A DNA stretch of 35,343 nt from Candidatus Marinamargulisbacteria bacterium (GTDB lineage Bacteria; Margulisbacteria; Marinamargulisbacteria; UBA817). A program made the translations under genes and the position numbers. Where the stretch lies: the NCBI GenBank assembly GCA_023262965.1, contig JALQXX010000013.1, positions 1 through 35,343 of the forward strand, in the 5' to 3' direction. The notes below the pieces were generated by a model. It was not told where the DNA came from, made no database searches, and saw only the letters and a list, made by a program, of their open reading frames with translations. Of the stretch, positions 26,982 to 35,343 are shown piece by piece (position 1 is the stretch's first letter; each line of letters begins with the position of its first letter).

Positions 26982-29681
26982 ATGCTATCCATTGTGCTTA
27001 TTGTATTCATTGGTTTGGTTTCCCTGGGCTATATAACCACTCGTTTTTTACCGGACTATTATTGGTTTGATACCATGAACGCTGTTCCGGTATGGATGAC
27101 GCAAATGGGGTATAAAATAGGGGTATTTGTGGCCGTGTTTACCCTGGTGTTTGGGTGGTTTTTGCTGAACCATGCCATTTGCCAAATGGTCATTAAGCGT
27201 GCATCACGGGTCATTCCAGAGCCGGATTACGCCCCATGGGTGACCGGTTTGCGGCGCTGGTTTCGGGTCTTTATGCAGCCCTATCGATCCCTTCAAATGG
27301 TATCGCGATCGGTGCGCCTGCTGATTATGGGTGGGGTAGCGGGCCTGATTGCGGCCAGTAGTGGGGGGTATTGGATGGCGGTTGCCGCGATGATGCACGC
27401 TCAGCCCTTTCAAGTAACGGACCCTATTTTTCAACGCGATATTGGGTTTTACGTGTTTACATACCCGGTTATTGGCCCCGCGATTGGTGTGGGCCTGTTG
27501 CTAATAGTCGCAACCCTCGCCTACAGTTTATGGCGGTATGCGCTAAATCGGGTATTGCCAGCCATTCATTACACGGGATTCATAGGTCTTCGGGCTCACA
27601 TAGTGGGGTTGCTAACCGGTCTTTTTGCCTTACTGGGCCTGGGGGCGTACTACAAAAAGTTTGACATTTTATGGTATCAAACGGATGTATTGGTAGGGGC
27701 ATCGTATACCGACTACCATGTGTACTTAGCGGTTATTCAATGGCTACCCGTGCTGTGGGGGGCATTGGCCTTTGTGACCCTGGCCCAAATTCCCCGATTG
27801 CGCGTGAAACCCATTGGGTGGGGATTGATCGGTGTAGCCGTGGTCATACTGCTGGGTCAACACATGATGCCAGCACTGATTCAAAGCTATGTGGTCGCTC
27901 CCAATGAATTAAAAAAAGAAACCCCTTTTATTGAGCACAATATTCATTATACAAAAATGGCTTATAATCTAAATAATATTGCCGATATTGCGGTACCCTA
28001 TAAAAAAACGATTGACTGGCAAAACATCCCCGATTTGAATCCCGTACTGAGCAATGCCCGATTATGGAACGTTGAGCCCCTGCAATCAACGCTGAAGCAG
28101 TTGCAAGAAATCCGATTGTATTATGAATTTAAATCGGTGGATGTGGACCGGTATCGCATTCAAGGGGAACCGCAACAGGTGATGGTATCGGTACGCGAGT
28201 TGGATACGGATCAATTAAGCACGCAGGCCCAAACATGGGTGAACCGGCACCTTATTTTTACCCATGGGTATGGGGTATGCATGGTTCCGGTGAATCGCGT
28301 TAATCCCGAGGGGTTACCGGAATTTTTGATTCGGGACATTCCGCCGGTATCGGCGCATAAAGCGCTGCAAATAACGCGTCCCGAAATTTATTTTGGGGAA
28401 GCCACCCAAACGTATGCCATTGTTAACACCCACCAGGAGGAATTTGATTACCCCAAAGATAATCAAAATCGCTACACGCATTACCAAGGCACGGGGGGCG
28501 TGGTATTGGATTCGTGGTTCAAGCGATTGGTATTTTCCCTTGCGCTTAAGGATGTGAAATTAATGATTAGCCGTACCATTCACGCCAAATCCCGGTTACT
28601 GTTTGACAGAGACATTCACACAATTCCCCAAAAAATAGCACCTTTCATTGTGTTTGATAGGGACCCTTACCCCGTGGTTGCCCAAGGGCGCCTGGTGTGG
28701 GTTATTGATGGGTATACTCGAACATCGTATTATCCATACGCCACGCCCTATGCCGGAAGCACCAACTACATTCGAAATGCGGTGGTTACCACCATTGATG
28801 CCTATTCAGGGGAAACGCTATTTTATGTTAAAGATGCCACGGACCCCATAATTCAAACATATGGGGCAATTTATCCGCAGTTGTTTCGCGATTTGAGTAC
28901 GATGCCTTTGGATTTGCAACAGCATTTGCGGTTTCCCACGGACTTATTTACAATAACGGCATCAATTTACAACACCTATCATATGACCGATCCCCAGGTG
29001 TTTTACAATAAAGAGGATTTATGGACGTTTCCAACCGAGACCTATGACGCGGATACGGGAATGGTAATGACGCCGTATTCCATGTATATGACCCATGCGG
29101 CGGGGGATCCCTTGGATTATGTAACGGTGATGCCATTAACGCCATCCAAAAAGAACAATTTGGTATCGTTATTAACGGTTTCCAATGAACCAGGGACATT
29201 GGGGCAGTTGCGGGTGTATAAATACCCCAAGCAAGAAACGGTGTATGGGCCATTGCAAATTGAGTCTCGGATTGACCAGGACACCGATATTTCAAAAGAT
29301 CTGACATTGTGGGGGCAGGTGGGATCGCGTGTGATACGGGGCCATTTAATGGTCATTCCCTTTAACAACACGTTGGTGTATGTGGAACCGATTTATTTAC
29401 AAGCGACACAGAGTCAGTTGCCGGAATTAAAGCGTGTGATTGTTGCGGCTGGGGATCAGGTGGTGATGCGATCATCGATTCAGGAGGGCATTGCGGCCTT
29501 GGTGGAGGCATCGCCCAAGCCAACGGCACCATCAATGGGGCATGAAAACAATTTGACAAAAAAAATCCAAGACACGTATTCTAAGGTTAAAGATAGTGTT
29601 AAAAACGCCAATTGGGTGGAATTTGGCCGGTACTTGGATCAGCTGGGAGCCGCTATTGAGCGTTTAAAAAAGGAGGAATAA
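26982..29681 (+). CDS. UPF0182 family large membrane protein (COG1615)
   Basis: 899 residues from the ATG at 26982 (a GTG at 26961 would add seven). The N-terminal third contains about seven membrane spans, starting with LSIVLIVFIGLVSLGYITT and including VFVAVFTLVFGWFLL and LTGLFALLGLGAY. A large extracytoplasmic domain follows, with family-typical pieces DPIFQRDIGFYVFTYPV, ITRPEIYFGEATQTYAIVNT, WVIDGYTRTSYYPYA, YIRNAVVTTIDAYSGETLFY and PFNNTLVYVEPIYLQAT. Function is not established for the family. The C-terminus is a short helical tail (DTYSKVKDSVKNANWVEFG). It is coupled by TAATG to the zinc-ribbon gene. Confidence 0.93.
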   Translation: MLSIVLIVFIGLVSLGYITTRFLPDYYWFDTMNAVPVWMTQMGYKIGVFVAVFTLVFGWFLLNHAICQMVIKRASRVIPEPDYAPWVTGLRRWFRVFMQPYRSLQMVSRSVRLLIMGGVAGLIAASSGGYWMAVAAMMHAQPFQVTDPIFQRDIGFYVFTYPVIGPAIGVGLLLIVATLAYSLWRYALNRVLPAIHYTGFIGLRAHIVGLLTGLFALLGLGAYYKKFDILWYQTDVLVGASYTDYHVYLAVIQWLPVLWGALAFVTLAQIPRLRVKPIGWGLIGVAVVILLGQHMMPALIQSYVVAPNELKKETPFIEHNIHYTKMAYNLNNIADIAVPYKKTIDWQNIPDLNPVLSNARLWNVEPLQSTLKQLQEIRLYYEFKSVDVDRYRIQGEPQQVMVSVRELDTDQLSTQAQTWVNRHLIFTHGYGVCMVPVNRVNPEGLPEFLIRDIPPVSAHKALQITRPEIYFGEATQTYAIVNTHQEEFDYPKDNQNRYTHYQGTGGVVLDSWFKRLVFSLALKDVKLMISRTIHAKSRLLFDRDIHTIPQKIAPFIVFDRDPYPVVAQGRLVWVIDGYTRTSYYPYATPYAGSTNYIRNAVVTTIDAYSGETLFYVKDATDPIIQTYGAIYPQLFRDLSTMPLDLQQHLRFPTDLFTITASIYNTYHMTDPQVFYNKEDLWTFPTETYDADTGMVMTPYSMYMTHAAGDPLDYVTVMPLTPSKKNNLVSLLTVSNEPGTLGQLRVYKYPKQETVYGPLQIESRIDQDTDISKDLTLWGQVGSRVIRGHLMVIPFNNTLVYVEPIYLQATQSQLPELKRVIVAAGDQVVMRSSIQEGIAALVEASPKPTAPSMGHENNLTKKIQDTYSKVKDSVKNANWVEFGRYLDQLGAAIERLKKEE

Positions 29682-29899
29682 TGCCAACATATTGTTATCG
29701 ATGCCAATCCTGTGCGCACGAATTTGAGAGTGAGCAATCCATGATGGATGCGCCCTTAACCGAATGCCCAACCTGTTCAGGTCCGATTATTCGAATTATT
29801 CAGCGGGTGGGGGTTCAGTTTAAGGGGGGTGGGTTTTACATTAATGACAGCCAGTCGTCGGGTTCGTCGGATAGTGGCGGGTCAACCGCTTCGGAATAA
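29681..29899 (+). CDS. FmdB-type zinc-ribbon protein
   Basis: 72 residues. CxxC pairs at Cys8/Cys11 and Cys29/Cys32 (YRCQSCAHEFE and TECPTCSGP) form a zinc ribbon, followed by a Gly/Ser-rich tail (GGGFYINDSQSSGSSDSGG) typical of the FmdB/CxxC_CxxC_SSSS family. The role is unknown, sometimes suggested as regulatory. It overlaps its neighbours by single bases (TAATG on both sides), so it is part of the UPF0182-dapF operon. Confidence 0.92.
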   Translation: MPTYCYRCQSCAHEFESEQSMMDAPLTECPTCSGPIIRIIQRVGVQFKGGGFYINDSQSSGSSDSGGSTASE

Positions 29900-31164
29900 T
29901 GCCCACCCCATTATTCCAAATATGTTTATTTGAAGATGAGATTGCCAAGCAGTTGGCGCGATATCAGTTCAATCGTCCGGTGTATACAATGCCGATTGGC
30001 CAGGCCAATTTGGTGGAAAAACTCTTGGCGTATTACCCCCATATTCCGCTGTCCTTGATTAGTGATTCGGATCAGCGTATTGGTATTCGTCGCCGGTTTC
30101 CGAAGGTAACCATCAATCAATTAAATGTGAGTTTGCCAACACTGTATATTAATGCACGTGCCACCGGGTCCTTGAGGCAATTGGACGCCTTAATAGCCGC
30201 CATTGTCAATGATAAAAATCATCTGATGCTGCACCATAAAACCGTGGTGGCCATGTATTGTGATCGAGCCAGTACCGAAAAAACCTACCAGTTACTCGCC
30301 AAAAACCCTACAGCGGATGATGTCATTGCCCATCATCGGTATATCAGTCAGGTCAGTGAGCATCATACCATGGTGATTGTATCGGATTGGTGGGATTATA
30401 TGGTGTATTTTGGGAAATGGTTGACCGATGATTTTGATATTTTTTCAAAAAAGAGCTTGTTAGAAGGGGATATTTCCAGCTTTTCGGTACGAGTACACGA
30501 TGACAATATGGCGATTGCGGATTCGTCCACCGTTTGTGAATTTGTATCGCTGGATGCAACCAATGGGCCGATTATTATTATGGATAACGTGACGATTCAC
30601 CCCTTTGTGCGGATTGAAGGCCCCTGTTTTATTGGGCGTGACACCCAGATTTTGCCGCATGCGGTTATTTCGGAATCGTATATTGGTAATGGGTGTAAAA
30701 TGGGTGGAGAGGTGTCTCGGAGTATGATCCAGCATTATTCCAATAAGGCGCATTTTGGGTATGTGGGGGATACGGTGGTGGGGGAATGGGTGAATTTGGG
30801 GGCGGGGACTACCACATCCAATCTGAAAGTATCGTATGGGCCGGTAACAACGTATGCGGCCTCCGGTGCGGTTCAGGCCAGTGACCGTCAATTTTTGGGG
30901 GCCCGGATTGGGGATTTTGTGAAAACCGGTGTGTATACGCGGTTGGATTGTGGCGCGGTGGTAGGATCGGGGTCCAGTTTATTTGGATCGGAGGGGCATG
31001 AAGGTTATGTGCCGAATTTTACATGGGGGCATGCCGCAAGCGGGGTTCGGCAAGACATCAACGCGTTTTTGGTGGGATTAACACGGATGATGAAGCGGCG
31101 TCAGCAGACAATTTCCACCGATGAATCGTTAATTTTTAAACGGTTGTTTGAGCAATCCACATGA
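29899..31164 (+). CDS. GlmU-like sugar nucleotidyltransferase/acetyltransferase (Bacteroidetes-type)
   Basis: 421 residues. The N-terminal half (FQICLFEDEIAKQLARYQFN, RFPKVTINQLNVSLPTLYIN) resembles the variant nucleotidyltransferase region of 'alternative bacterial GlmU' proteins rather than classic GlmU, without the canonical LAAGxGTRM loop. From about residue 220 the C-terminal half is a left-handed beta-helix: PFVRIEGPCFIGRDTQILPH, SESYIGNGCKMGGEVSRSM, HFGYVGDTVVGEWVNLGAGT and TTSNLKVSYGPV, the last two being signatures of that family. It probably works in UDP-GlcNAc or related nucleotide-sugar supply for the envelope, though the exact substrate is uncertain. It overlaps dapF by 4 bases. 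Confidence 0.82.
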   Translation: MPTPLFQICLFEDEIAKQLARYQFNRPVYTMPIGQANLVEKLLAYYPHIPLSLISDSDQRIGIRRRFPKVTINQLNVSLPTLYINARATGSLRQLDALIAAIVNDKNHLMLHHKTVVAMYCDRASTEKTYQLLAKNPTADDVIAHHRYISQVSEHHTMVIVSDWWDYMVYFGKWLTDDFDIFSKKSLLEGDISSFSVRVHDDNMAIADSSTVCEFVSLDATNGPIIIMDNVTIHPFVRIEGPCFIGRDTQILPHAVISESYIGNGCKMGGEVSRSMIQHYSNKAHFGYVGDTVVGEWVNLGAGTTTSNLKVSYGPVTTYAASGAVQASDRQFLGARIGDFVKTGVYTRLDCGAVVGSGSSLFGSEGHEGYVPNFTWGHAASGVRQDINAFLVGLTRMMKRRQQTISTDESLIFKRLFEQST

Positions 31165-32018
31165 CCATGTGGACAACGCATCAATTTTATAAATACCATG
31201 CCATTGGCAACGATTACATTGTTATTGATCCGCGGCACTTTACCCCGGCATTGACCGAGGCGCAGATTCGGCGTTTATGCGATCGGCATCATGGTGTTGG
31301 ATCGGATGGCATTTTGCTGGGACCTATTAGCGATGGCGACGGGTATCGGGTGCGCATATTCAATCCGGATGGTAGTGAAGCCGAAAAAAGTGGGAATGGG
31401 ATTCGCATTTTTTCGCGGTATTTGTTTGATGCGGGGTATGTGACATCCGATGATTTTCGATTGCAAACCGCGGGGGGTGTGGTGACGGTGTCGCGTCTAG
31501 ATAAAAATGCGTCGGTGATTGAAGTGGATATGGGGGTTCCGGTAATGGGGGGTGGTGTGTTGGATGCGGCCGCTGCGGATTCGGCGGCGGTGGAGATGGC
31601 TATTCATGGGGTTTTGGTAACCGGGCATGTGGTGTCCATGGGTAACCCCCATTGTGTGGTGTTTGTGGATGACCCCTCAGAGGCATTGGCGCGGTCCTGG
31701 GGACCTATTATTGAAACGCATTCACTATTTCCCAATCGAACCAATGTGCAATTGGTGCGCGTGGATGGCCCCCATCAATTGAGCATTGCCATATGGGAGC
31801 GTGGTGCGGGGTACACCCTGGGGTCGGGTAGTAGCAGTTGCGCGGCCGTAGCGGTGGCGTTGGCACGGGGTATGGTGACATCTCCCGTGACGGTGACCAT
31901 GCCCGGGGGGGTGTTAACGATTCGATTGTCGGATCGGGGCAGTTTGCTAATGAGTGGCCCCGTTACCCCCGTGAGTTATGGCTATTTGAGCCCCGATATG
32001 GTGCTCGGTTATGATTGA
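31161..32018 (+). CDS. dapF: Diaminopimelate epimerase homologue with both catalytic Cys replaced by Ser
   Basis: 285 residues with the DapF double-domain fold: FYKYHAIGNDYIVIDP (9-24), HHGVGSDGILLGP, VRIFNPDGSEAEKSGNGIRI (64-83), VSMGNPHCVVFVDD (158-171), NRTNVQLV and IWERGAGYTLGSGSSSCAAV (211-230). Standard DapF uses two cysteines, in CGNG and in (A)CGTG, to move the alpha-proton of LL-diaminopimelate. Here these are Ser77 and Ser222. I believe similar Ser variants occur in databases under the same name, but I know no assay of one. It may be a weak epimerase, use another substrate, or be a regulatory remnant. It is coupled on both sides (4-base and 8-base overlaps). Confidence 0.85.
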   Translation: MTMWTTHQFYKYHAIGNDYIVIDPRHFTPALTEAQIRRLCDRHHGVGSDGILLGPISDGDGYRVRIFNPDGSEAEKSGNGIRIFSRYLFDAGYVTSDDFRLQTAGGVVTVSRLDKNASVIEVDMGVPVMGGGVLDAAAADSAAVEMAIHGVLVTGHVVSMGNPHCVVFVDDPSEALARSWGPIIETHSLFPNRTNVQLVRVDGPHQLSIAIWERGAGYTLGSGSSSCAAVAVALARGMVTSPVTVTMPGGVLTIRLSDRGSLLMSGPVTPVSYGYLSPDMVLGYD

Positions 32019-34368
32019 GTGCCGTTGTAGTCAGCGGGTGCGACGACACAATGGGTCGCATTGTCTAAGTGGGACGATGGGTATCTTGGTCGCTATTGGC
32101 ATGATGTCGGGCGTCATATGGGGCGCCACCTTACAAGGAACGGTGGTGATCCAAGACACCGCTATTCCGGTAAAAAATGCGATGGTTTCGGTGGAATCGC
32201 GTCGCGTCAACACCAATAGTCAGGGGTTTTTTACAATGGATTTGCCCGAATCGGTGGTTCAGGTGCGGGTCACGGCCAATGGCTATGATCCGTACGAGGC
32301 GTTCGTTACGGTAGCGGATGGCATAACCACGCATTCGGTGGGGTTGGCGATTGCGACGGTTATTCAGGCGCCGGAGCAAACCGTTGTGGCGGATCGGGAG
32401 GCACTTACCGTATCTCAGTATCGGGTTGATCAAGCGGTGGTTAAAACCGTGGCCAATCAAGCTCTCTTTTCGGATACCATGACCGCATTAAAAATGTTGC
32501 CGGGGGTGGGTAGTAAAAGTGGTTTTGATGCCAATCTGTATATTCGTGGGGGCAATTCATACGAAGTGTTGGGTTTTATTGATAACATTCCACTCGATAA
32601 CCTGTATTTTTTTGGCGGAGGGGTATCGGTGTTTAATCCCCGACTCGTGACGGCTGTGGACTTTTTCCCAGGGGGGTATTCCGCTGAATATGGGCATGCT
32701 TTATCGGGTGTTATGAACGTTACCACCATGGATGGGTTATCGCAAACGCCGCATGGCGAGTTGGATGTGAGTTTAACCGATATGAATTATTATCAAACCG
32801 GTGTGATTCAGCCAGACCGCACGGGGTATATGGTGTCGTACAGACGCACGTATTACGATTTATTTATTCCGTTATTGGTGTCAACGGATTCAGGAGACCC
32901 TGTAAACCTCCCCTATTTAGAGGCCATACAAGGCAAATTGACGCATGCCCTAAACGATCGCCACACCGTTACGCTGGCAAGTTATGTATTCAATGAGGGG
33001 GTGTCGCGCATGCCCATTGGATTACAATTGGATGCGGGGACATTGACCTACGCCAATAATCGATGGATTGTATCGACCCAATGGGATGCCATCCTATCCA
33101 AAACCGGGATGAATCGTTTTATTGTAGCCTATTATGTAACCGATGGGTTTTATAACGCGAATGCGGATAACAGTATGTTTAACAGCCAATTCCAAACAAA
33201 GACATGGATGCTTCGCGATGATGTGACATGGCAGGCATCGGATGCGCACCAGGTAACCGTTGGTGGGGTGTATTATATGGTCAATTCCAGTGAGTCGCTG
33301 GCTTTTTTATTGCCACCGAATCCGTATGAATCCGATTCGGTTACTCAGAATATATCGGGGGATACGCAGGTTCCCAGAGAGTTTTTTAGTGGGTATATAA
33401 ACGATAATTGGCAGGTAACGGATCGATCGACGGTGATGGCAGGCCTGCGATGGGATGGGATTCAGACGGGGGATTTTTCGATCCATTCGTATATTCAGCC
33501 GCGCTTGCGATACACGTATCAATGGACGGGGCAGACAACGCTTCAGGCGTATTACGGACAATATCGGCAATCCCCCTTGAATACAGTGAATGCGGTGGTT
33601 TCGGGGAATAGGAGTGATGGGGCCATTCAGCTTGTTCAAACGCTTGCGGATGTGCATATGGAGCAGGCGACGCATTACGGGATGGGATTCACCCATAAGG
33701 CGACGGATTATGTCACCACCAAAGCGGAGGTATTTTATAAAGATTACAGGGATTTGTCGATTAATACGGGTGAGGGATCGGAGACTATTTATCAAAATAA
33801 GGGCGTGGGGAATGCGTCGGGTATGGAGTTAATGATCCAGCGGTCGGCGGCACAGCGGTATAATGGGTGGGCCACATACACGCTTTCCAATACGCGGCGA
33901 AAGGATGTCGACGGGTGGTTCTCCCCCGATTTTGATATGACGCATATGATTAATCTGTATGGGGATATGGCGCTTACGTCGTTACATCATGTCATTACAA
34001 CGGTGACGTATCGGACGGGGGTGCCTTACACCCCGATTACAGAGGCTGTGATCGATCCACAAACGGGTCAAAAGCGGTATGTGACTGGGGGGCGGTATTC
34101 CAAGCGTATTCCGGATTATTTTCGGTGGGATCTGTGGTTTGAATTTTCGGCGTCATCGATTATTTTTCCGGTGCCTTTTTTACCGATATCCGATAAAAAA
34201 GTGGTGGGGATATTTCCTATAATGGAAGGGCGCCTGCGTTTTGGGATGTACAATGTATTGAATACAACCAATAAAATCCGATATTATTGGGATGATGACG
34301 CCAATAAAGAGGCCTTTGTGACGGATTTTCCCCGAATACTGATTGTGGGTATGACGGTTTATTTGTAA
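32011..34368 (+). CDS. TonB-dependent outer-membrane receptor with N-terminal carboxypeptidase-like domain
   Basis: 785 residues, or 763 if it starts at the ATG at 32077, which begins a cleaner signal peptide (MGILVAIGMMSGVIWGA). After the signal come a carboxypeptidase-regulatory-like beta domain (LQGTVVIQDTAIPVKNAMVS, VQVRVTANGYDPYEAFVTVA), a plug domain (MTALKMLPGVGSKSGFDANL, YIRGGNSYEVLGFIDNIPLD, FFPGGYSAEYGHALSGVMNV) and a long 22-strand barrel ending DFPRILIVGMTVYL. The N-domain plus plug layout is that of SusC/FecA-like importers. The substrate is unknown; with ExbB and ExbD directly downstream it is expected to be energised. It overlaps dapF by 8 bases at the longer start. Confidence 0.93.
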   Translation: MIECRCSQRVRRHNGSHCLSGTMGILVAIGMMSGVIWGATLQGTVVIQDTAIPVKNAMVSVESRRVNTNSQGFFTMDLPESVVQVRVTANGYDPYEAFVTVADGITTHSVGLAIATVIQAPEQTVVADREALTVSQYRVDQAVVKTVANQALFSDTMTALKMLPGVGSKSGFDANLYIRGGNSYEVLGFIDNIPLDNLYFFGGGVSVFNPRLVTAVDFFPGGYSAEYGHALSGVMNVTTMDGLSQTPHGELDVSLTDMNYYQTGVIQPDRTGYMVSYRRTYYDLFIPLLVSTDSGDPVNLPYLEAIQGKLTHALNDRHTVTLASYVFNEGVSRMPIGLQLDAGTLTYANNRWIVSTQWDAILSKTGMNRFIVAYYVTDGFYNANADNSMFNSQFQTKTWMLRDDVTWQASDAHQVTVGGVYYMVNSSESLAFLLPPNPYESDSVTQNISGDTQVPREFFSGYINDNWQVTDRSTVMAGLRWDGIQTGDFSIHSYIQPRLRYTYQWTGQTTLQAYYGQYRQSPLNTVNAVVSGNRSDGAIQLVQTLADVHMEQATHYGMGFTHKATDYVTTKAEVFYKDYRDLSINTGEGSETIYQNKGVGNASGMELMIQRSAAQRYNGWATYTLSNTRRKDVDGWFSPDFDMTHMINLYGDMALTSLHHVITTVTYRTGVPYTPITEAVIDPQTGQKRYVTGGRYSKRIPDYFRWDLWFEFSASSIIFPVPFLPISDKKVVGIFPIMEGRLRFGMYNVLNTTNKIRYYWDDDANKEAFVTDFPRILIVGMTVYL

Positions 34369-34985
34369 TGATGGCAACGGTGATGGCATTTATGGCAACA
34401 GGTGGGGTGATGATGTGGCCCTTGATGGGGTTGGCTGTGGTGGCCCTGTATGCGCTCATCTATAAGGGGATTGGGATTGGTCGATTGTATTGGCGGTATC
34501 GTCGGGTGGATGGGGTTACCGTGGTATCGATCATGGTGGCGACCCGAGGGGATGGCGGGGTTCGGTTACAGGACGGCCCCGTTGAGGCCTTGGTTGAACG
34601 CGGTATGGGGGACATGATGAATGGGGAATCGGATGCGGCCATAACGGATCAACTAACGGTTATGTATGATGATGCCATGTACCGATTGGAGTCCGGGCTA
34701 TCTATAGTGGCGGTAGTGGCGGAGGTGATGCCAATGGTGGGGTTATTGGGAACGGTTTCGGGGATGATTCATGTGTTTCAGGCGATTGCCATGAACGGGG
34801 TGGCAGAGACCGTATCCGTGGGGATATCGGAGGCCTTATTAACCACAAAGGTCGGTCTTATGTTGGCCATTCCAACGATGATTGGTCACACGCTATTGAG
34901 CGTTCAAATTGACGCGATTGCAAATCACATGCGGCGTGCCGTTGCGGCGGTGATAGCGGCACGCGGCCGTATTGAATCAATGTAG
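34368..34985 (+). CDS. exbB: ExbB/TolQ-family proton-channel subunit
   Basis: 205 residues. The MotA/TolQ/ExbB domain is seen in the C-terminal half: LSIVAVVAEVMPMVGLLGTV, SGMIHVFQAIAMNG, SVGISEALLTTKVGLMLAIP and TMIGHTLLSVQID. The GLLGTVxGM and TxxGLxxAIP motifs line the proton path. The N-terminal span (VMAFMATGGVMMWPLMGLAV) is as in ExbB. It starts at TAATG with the TonB receptor and is followed 2 bases later by exbD, so the three form an energised uptake unit. Confidence 0.92.
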   Translation: MMATVMAFMATGGVMMWPLMGLAVVALYALIYKGIGIGRLYWRYRRVDGVTVVSIMVATRGDGGVRLQDGPVEALVERGMGDMMNGESDAAITDQLTVMYDDAMYRLESGLSIVAVVAEVMPMVGLLGTVSGMIHVFQAIAMNGVAETVSVGISEALLTTKVGLMLAIPTMIGHTLLSVQIDAIANHMRRAVAAVIAARGRIESM

Positions 34986-34987
34986 TC

Positions 34988-35343
34988 ATGGTGTTTCAGC
35001 GACGCGTGTCTAAAAAATCGCGATTGAGTATTGCGCCCTTACTGGACATGATTTTTATTTTGCTTATTTTTTTTGTAGTATCCACCACATTTAGCAAATT
35101 GCCGGGGGTGGTGATTCAGGCCCCGGAGGCAACAACGCCAGACACCTTGTCCCCTCAAACACTCACAATAGGCATTACGAGTCAGGGGGTGTATGTGTAT
35201 GATCAGCAAACCCTATCGATGGATCAGTTACGGGGGATATTGGCCAATCATTATGCCCAAAATACCCAGCAGCGGGTGTTGATTATGGCGGATAAGCGCA
35301 CGGCCTTGCAGCATGTTATTGGGGTGATGGATATGTGTAAAGC
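34988..35343 (+). CDS. exbD: ExbD/TolR-family protein, 3' end outside the window
   Basis: 118 codons from the ATG at 34988 run off the window end. The N-terminal cytoplasmic piece RRVSKKSRLSIAPLLDMIFI and the following span (LLIFFVVSTTF) carry the conserved Asp (PLLDMIF) that takes part in proton translocation. The periplasmic part (TLTIGITSQGVYVYDQQTLS, then RVLIMADKRTALQHVIGVMD) matches ExbD/TolR with the 'i.aD....y..vi.vmd' motif. TonB, if encoded nearby, would be downstream. Confidence 0.93.
   Translation, partial: MVFQRRVSKKSRLSIAPLLDMIFILLIFFVVSTTFSKLPGVVIQAPEATTPDTLSPQTLTIGITSQGVYVYDQQTLSMDQLRGILANHYAQNTQQRVLIMADKRTALQHVIGVMDMCK

Noticed and set aside
1-35343. CRISPR array, insertion sequence or prophage genes
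   Set aside because: No regularly spaced repeats, transposase, integrase or phage structural genes were seen on either strand.

Overview
The window is dense, mostly overlapping protein-coding DNA with two tRNA genes and no gene-free stretch above 300 bases. The contents point to a diderm (Gram-negative-type) bacterium. It has lipid A disaccharide synthase, LptA-like and LptC-like LPS-transport proteins, a TonB-dependent receptor with ExbB/ExbD, and diaminopimelate-pathway and GlmU-like envelope genes. The mix (UPF0182, the Bacteroidetes-type GlmU-like protein, a serine-variant DapF, strong use of GGG for glycine) does not match a lineage I can name with confidence. An under-sampled candidate phylum is plausible but is inference.

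Layout. 1-1.8 kb: end of a beta-propeller protein, an SSB-like protein and an NTF2-fold protein. 1.8-5.9 kb (+): pabB, then a tightly overlapping run of four unrecognised proteins (one a 40-residue membrane peptide) and a degenerate PlsC-like acyltransferase. 5.7-9.8 kb (-): an operon running ktrA-like, PAS membrane sensor, lepA, bolA, phosphopantetheinyl transferase; its last gene overlaps the PlsC-like gene antisense by 212 bp. 9.9-16.6 kb (+): an orphan 390-residue protein, a large membrane histidine kinase, and a translationally coupled large paralogue that has lost the phospho-accepting His. 16.6-18.4 kb (-): an envelope cluster (unknown protein, probable outer-membrane barrel, probable lipoprotein). 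18.5-25.6 kb (+): unknown-lpxB, then tRNA-Lys on the - strand, then lptA-like, thioredoxin-reductase-like, purQ, unknown, glycosyltransferase, TPR, lptC and rRNA pseudouridine synthase. 25.6-26.9 kb: tRNA-Met followed by a U-box (eukaryotic-type E3 ligase) gene with foreign codon use and its own promoter/operator region. 27-35.3 kb (+): UPF0182, FmdB-type zinc ribbon, GlmU-like, dapF-like, TonB receptor, exbB, exbD (cut by the window end).

Themes. Many adjacent genes share ATGA or TAATG junctions, implying translational coupling. Several independent transcription starts carry an extended -10 box of the form TGnTAnnnT, often placed 6-9 bases from the start codon, which suggests common leaderless mRNAs. 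Several enzymes keep the fold but lack the textbook catalytic residues (DapF Cys to Ser twice, thioredoxin reductase without CxxC, histidine kinase without His, PlsC without HxxxxD). The most distinctive candidates for new biology are the U-box protein with its regulatory region and the tandem kinase/pseudokinase pair.
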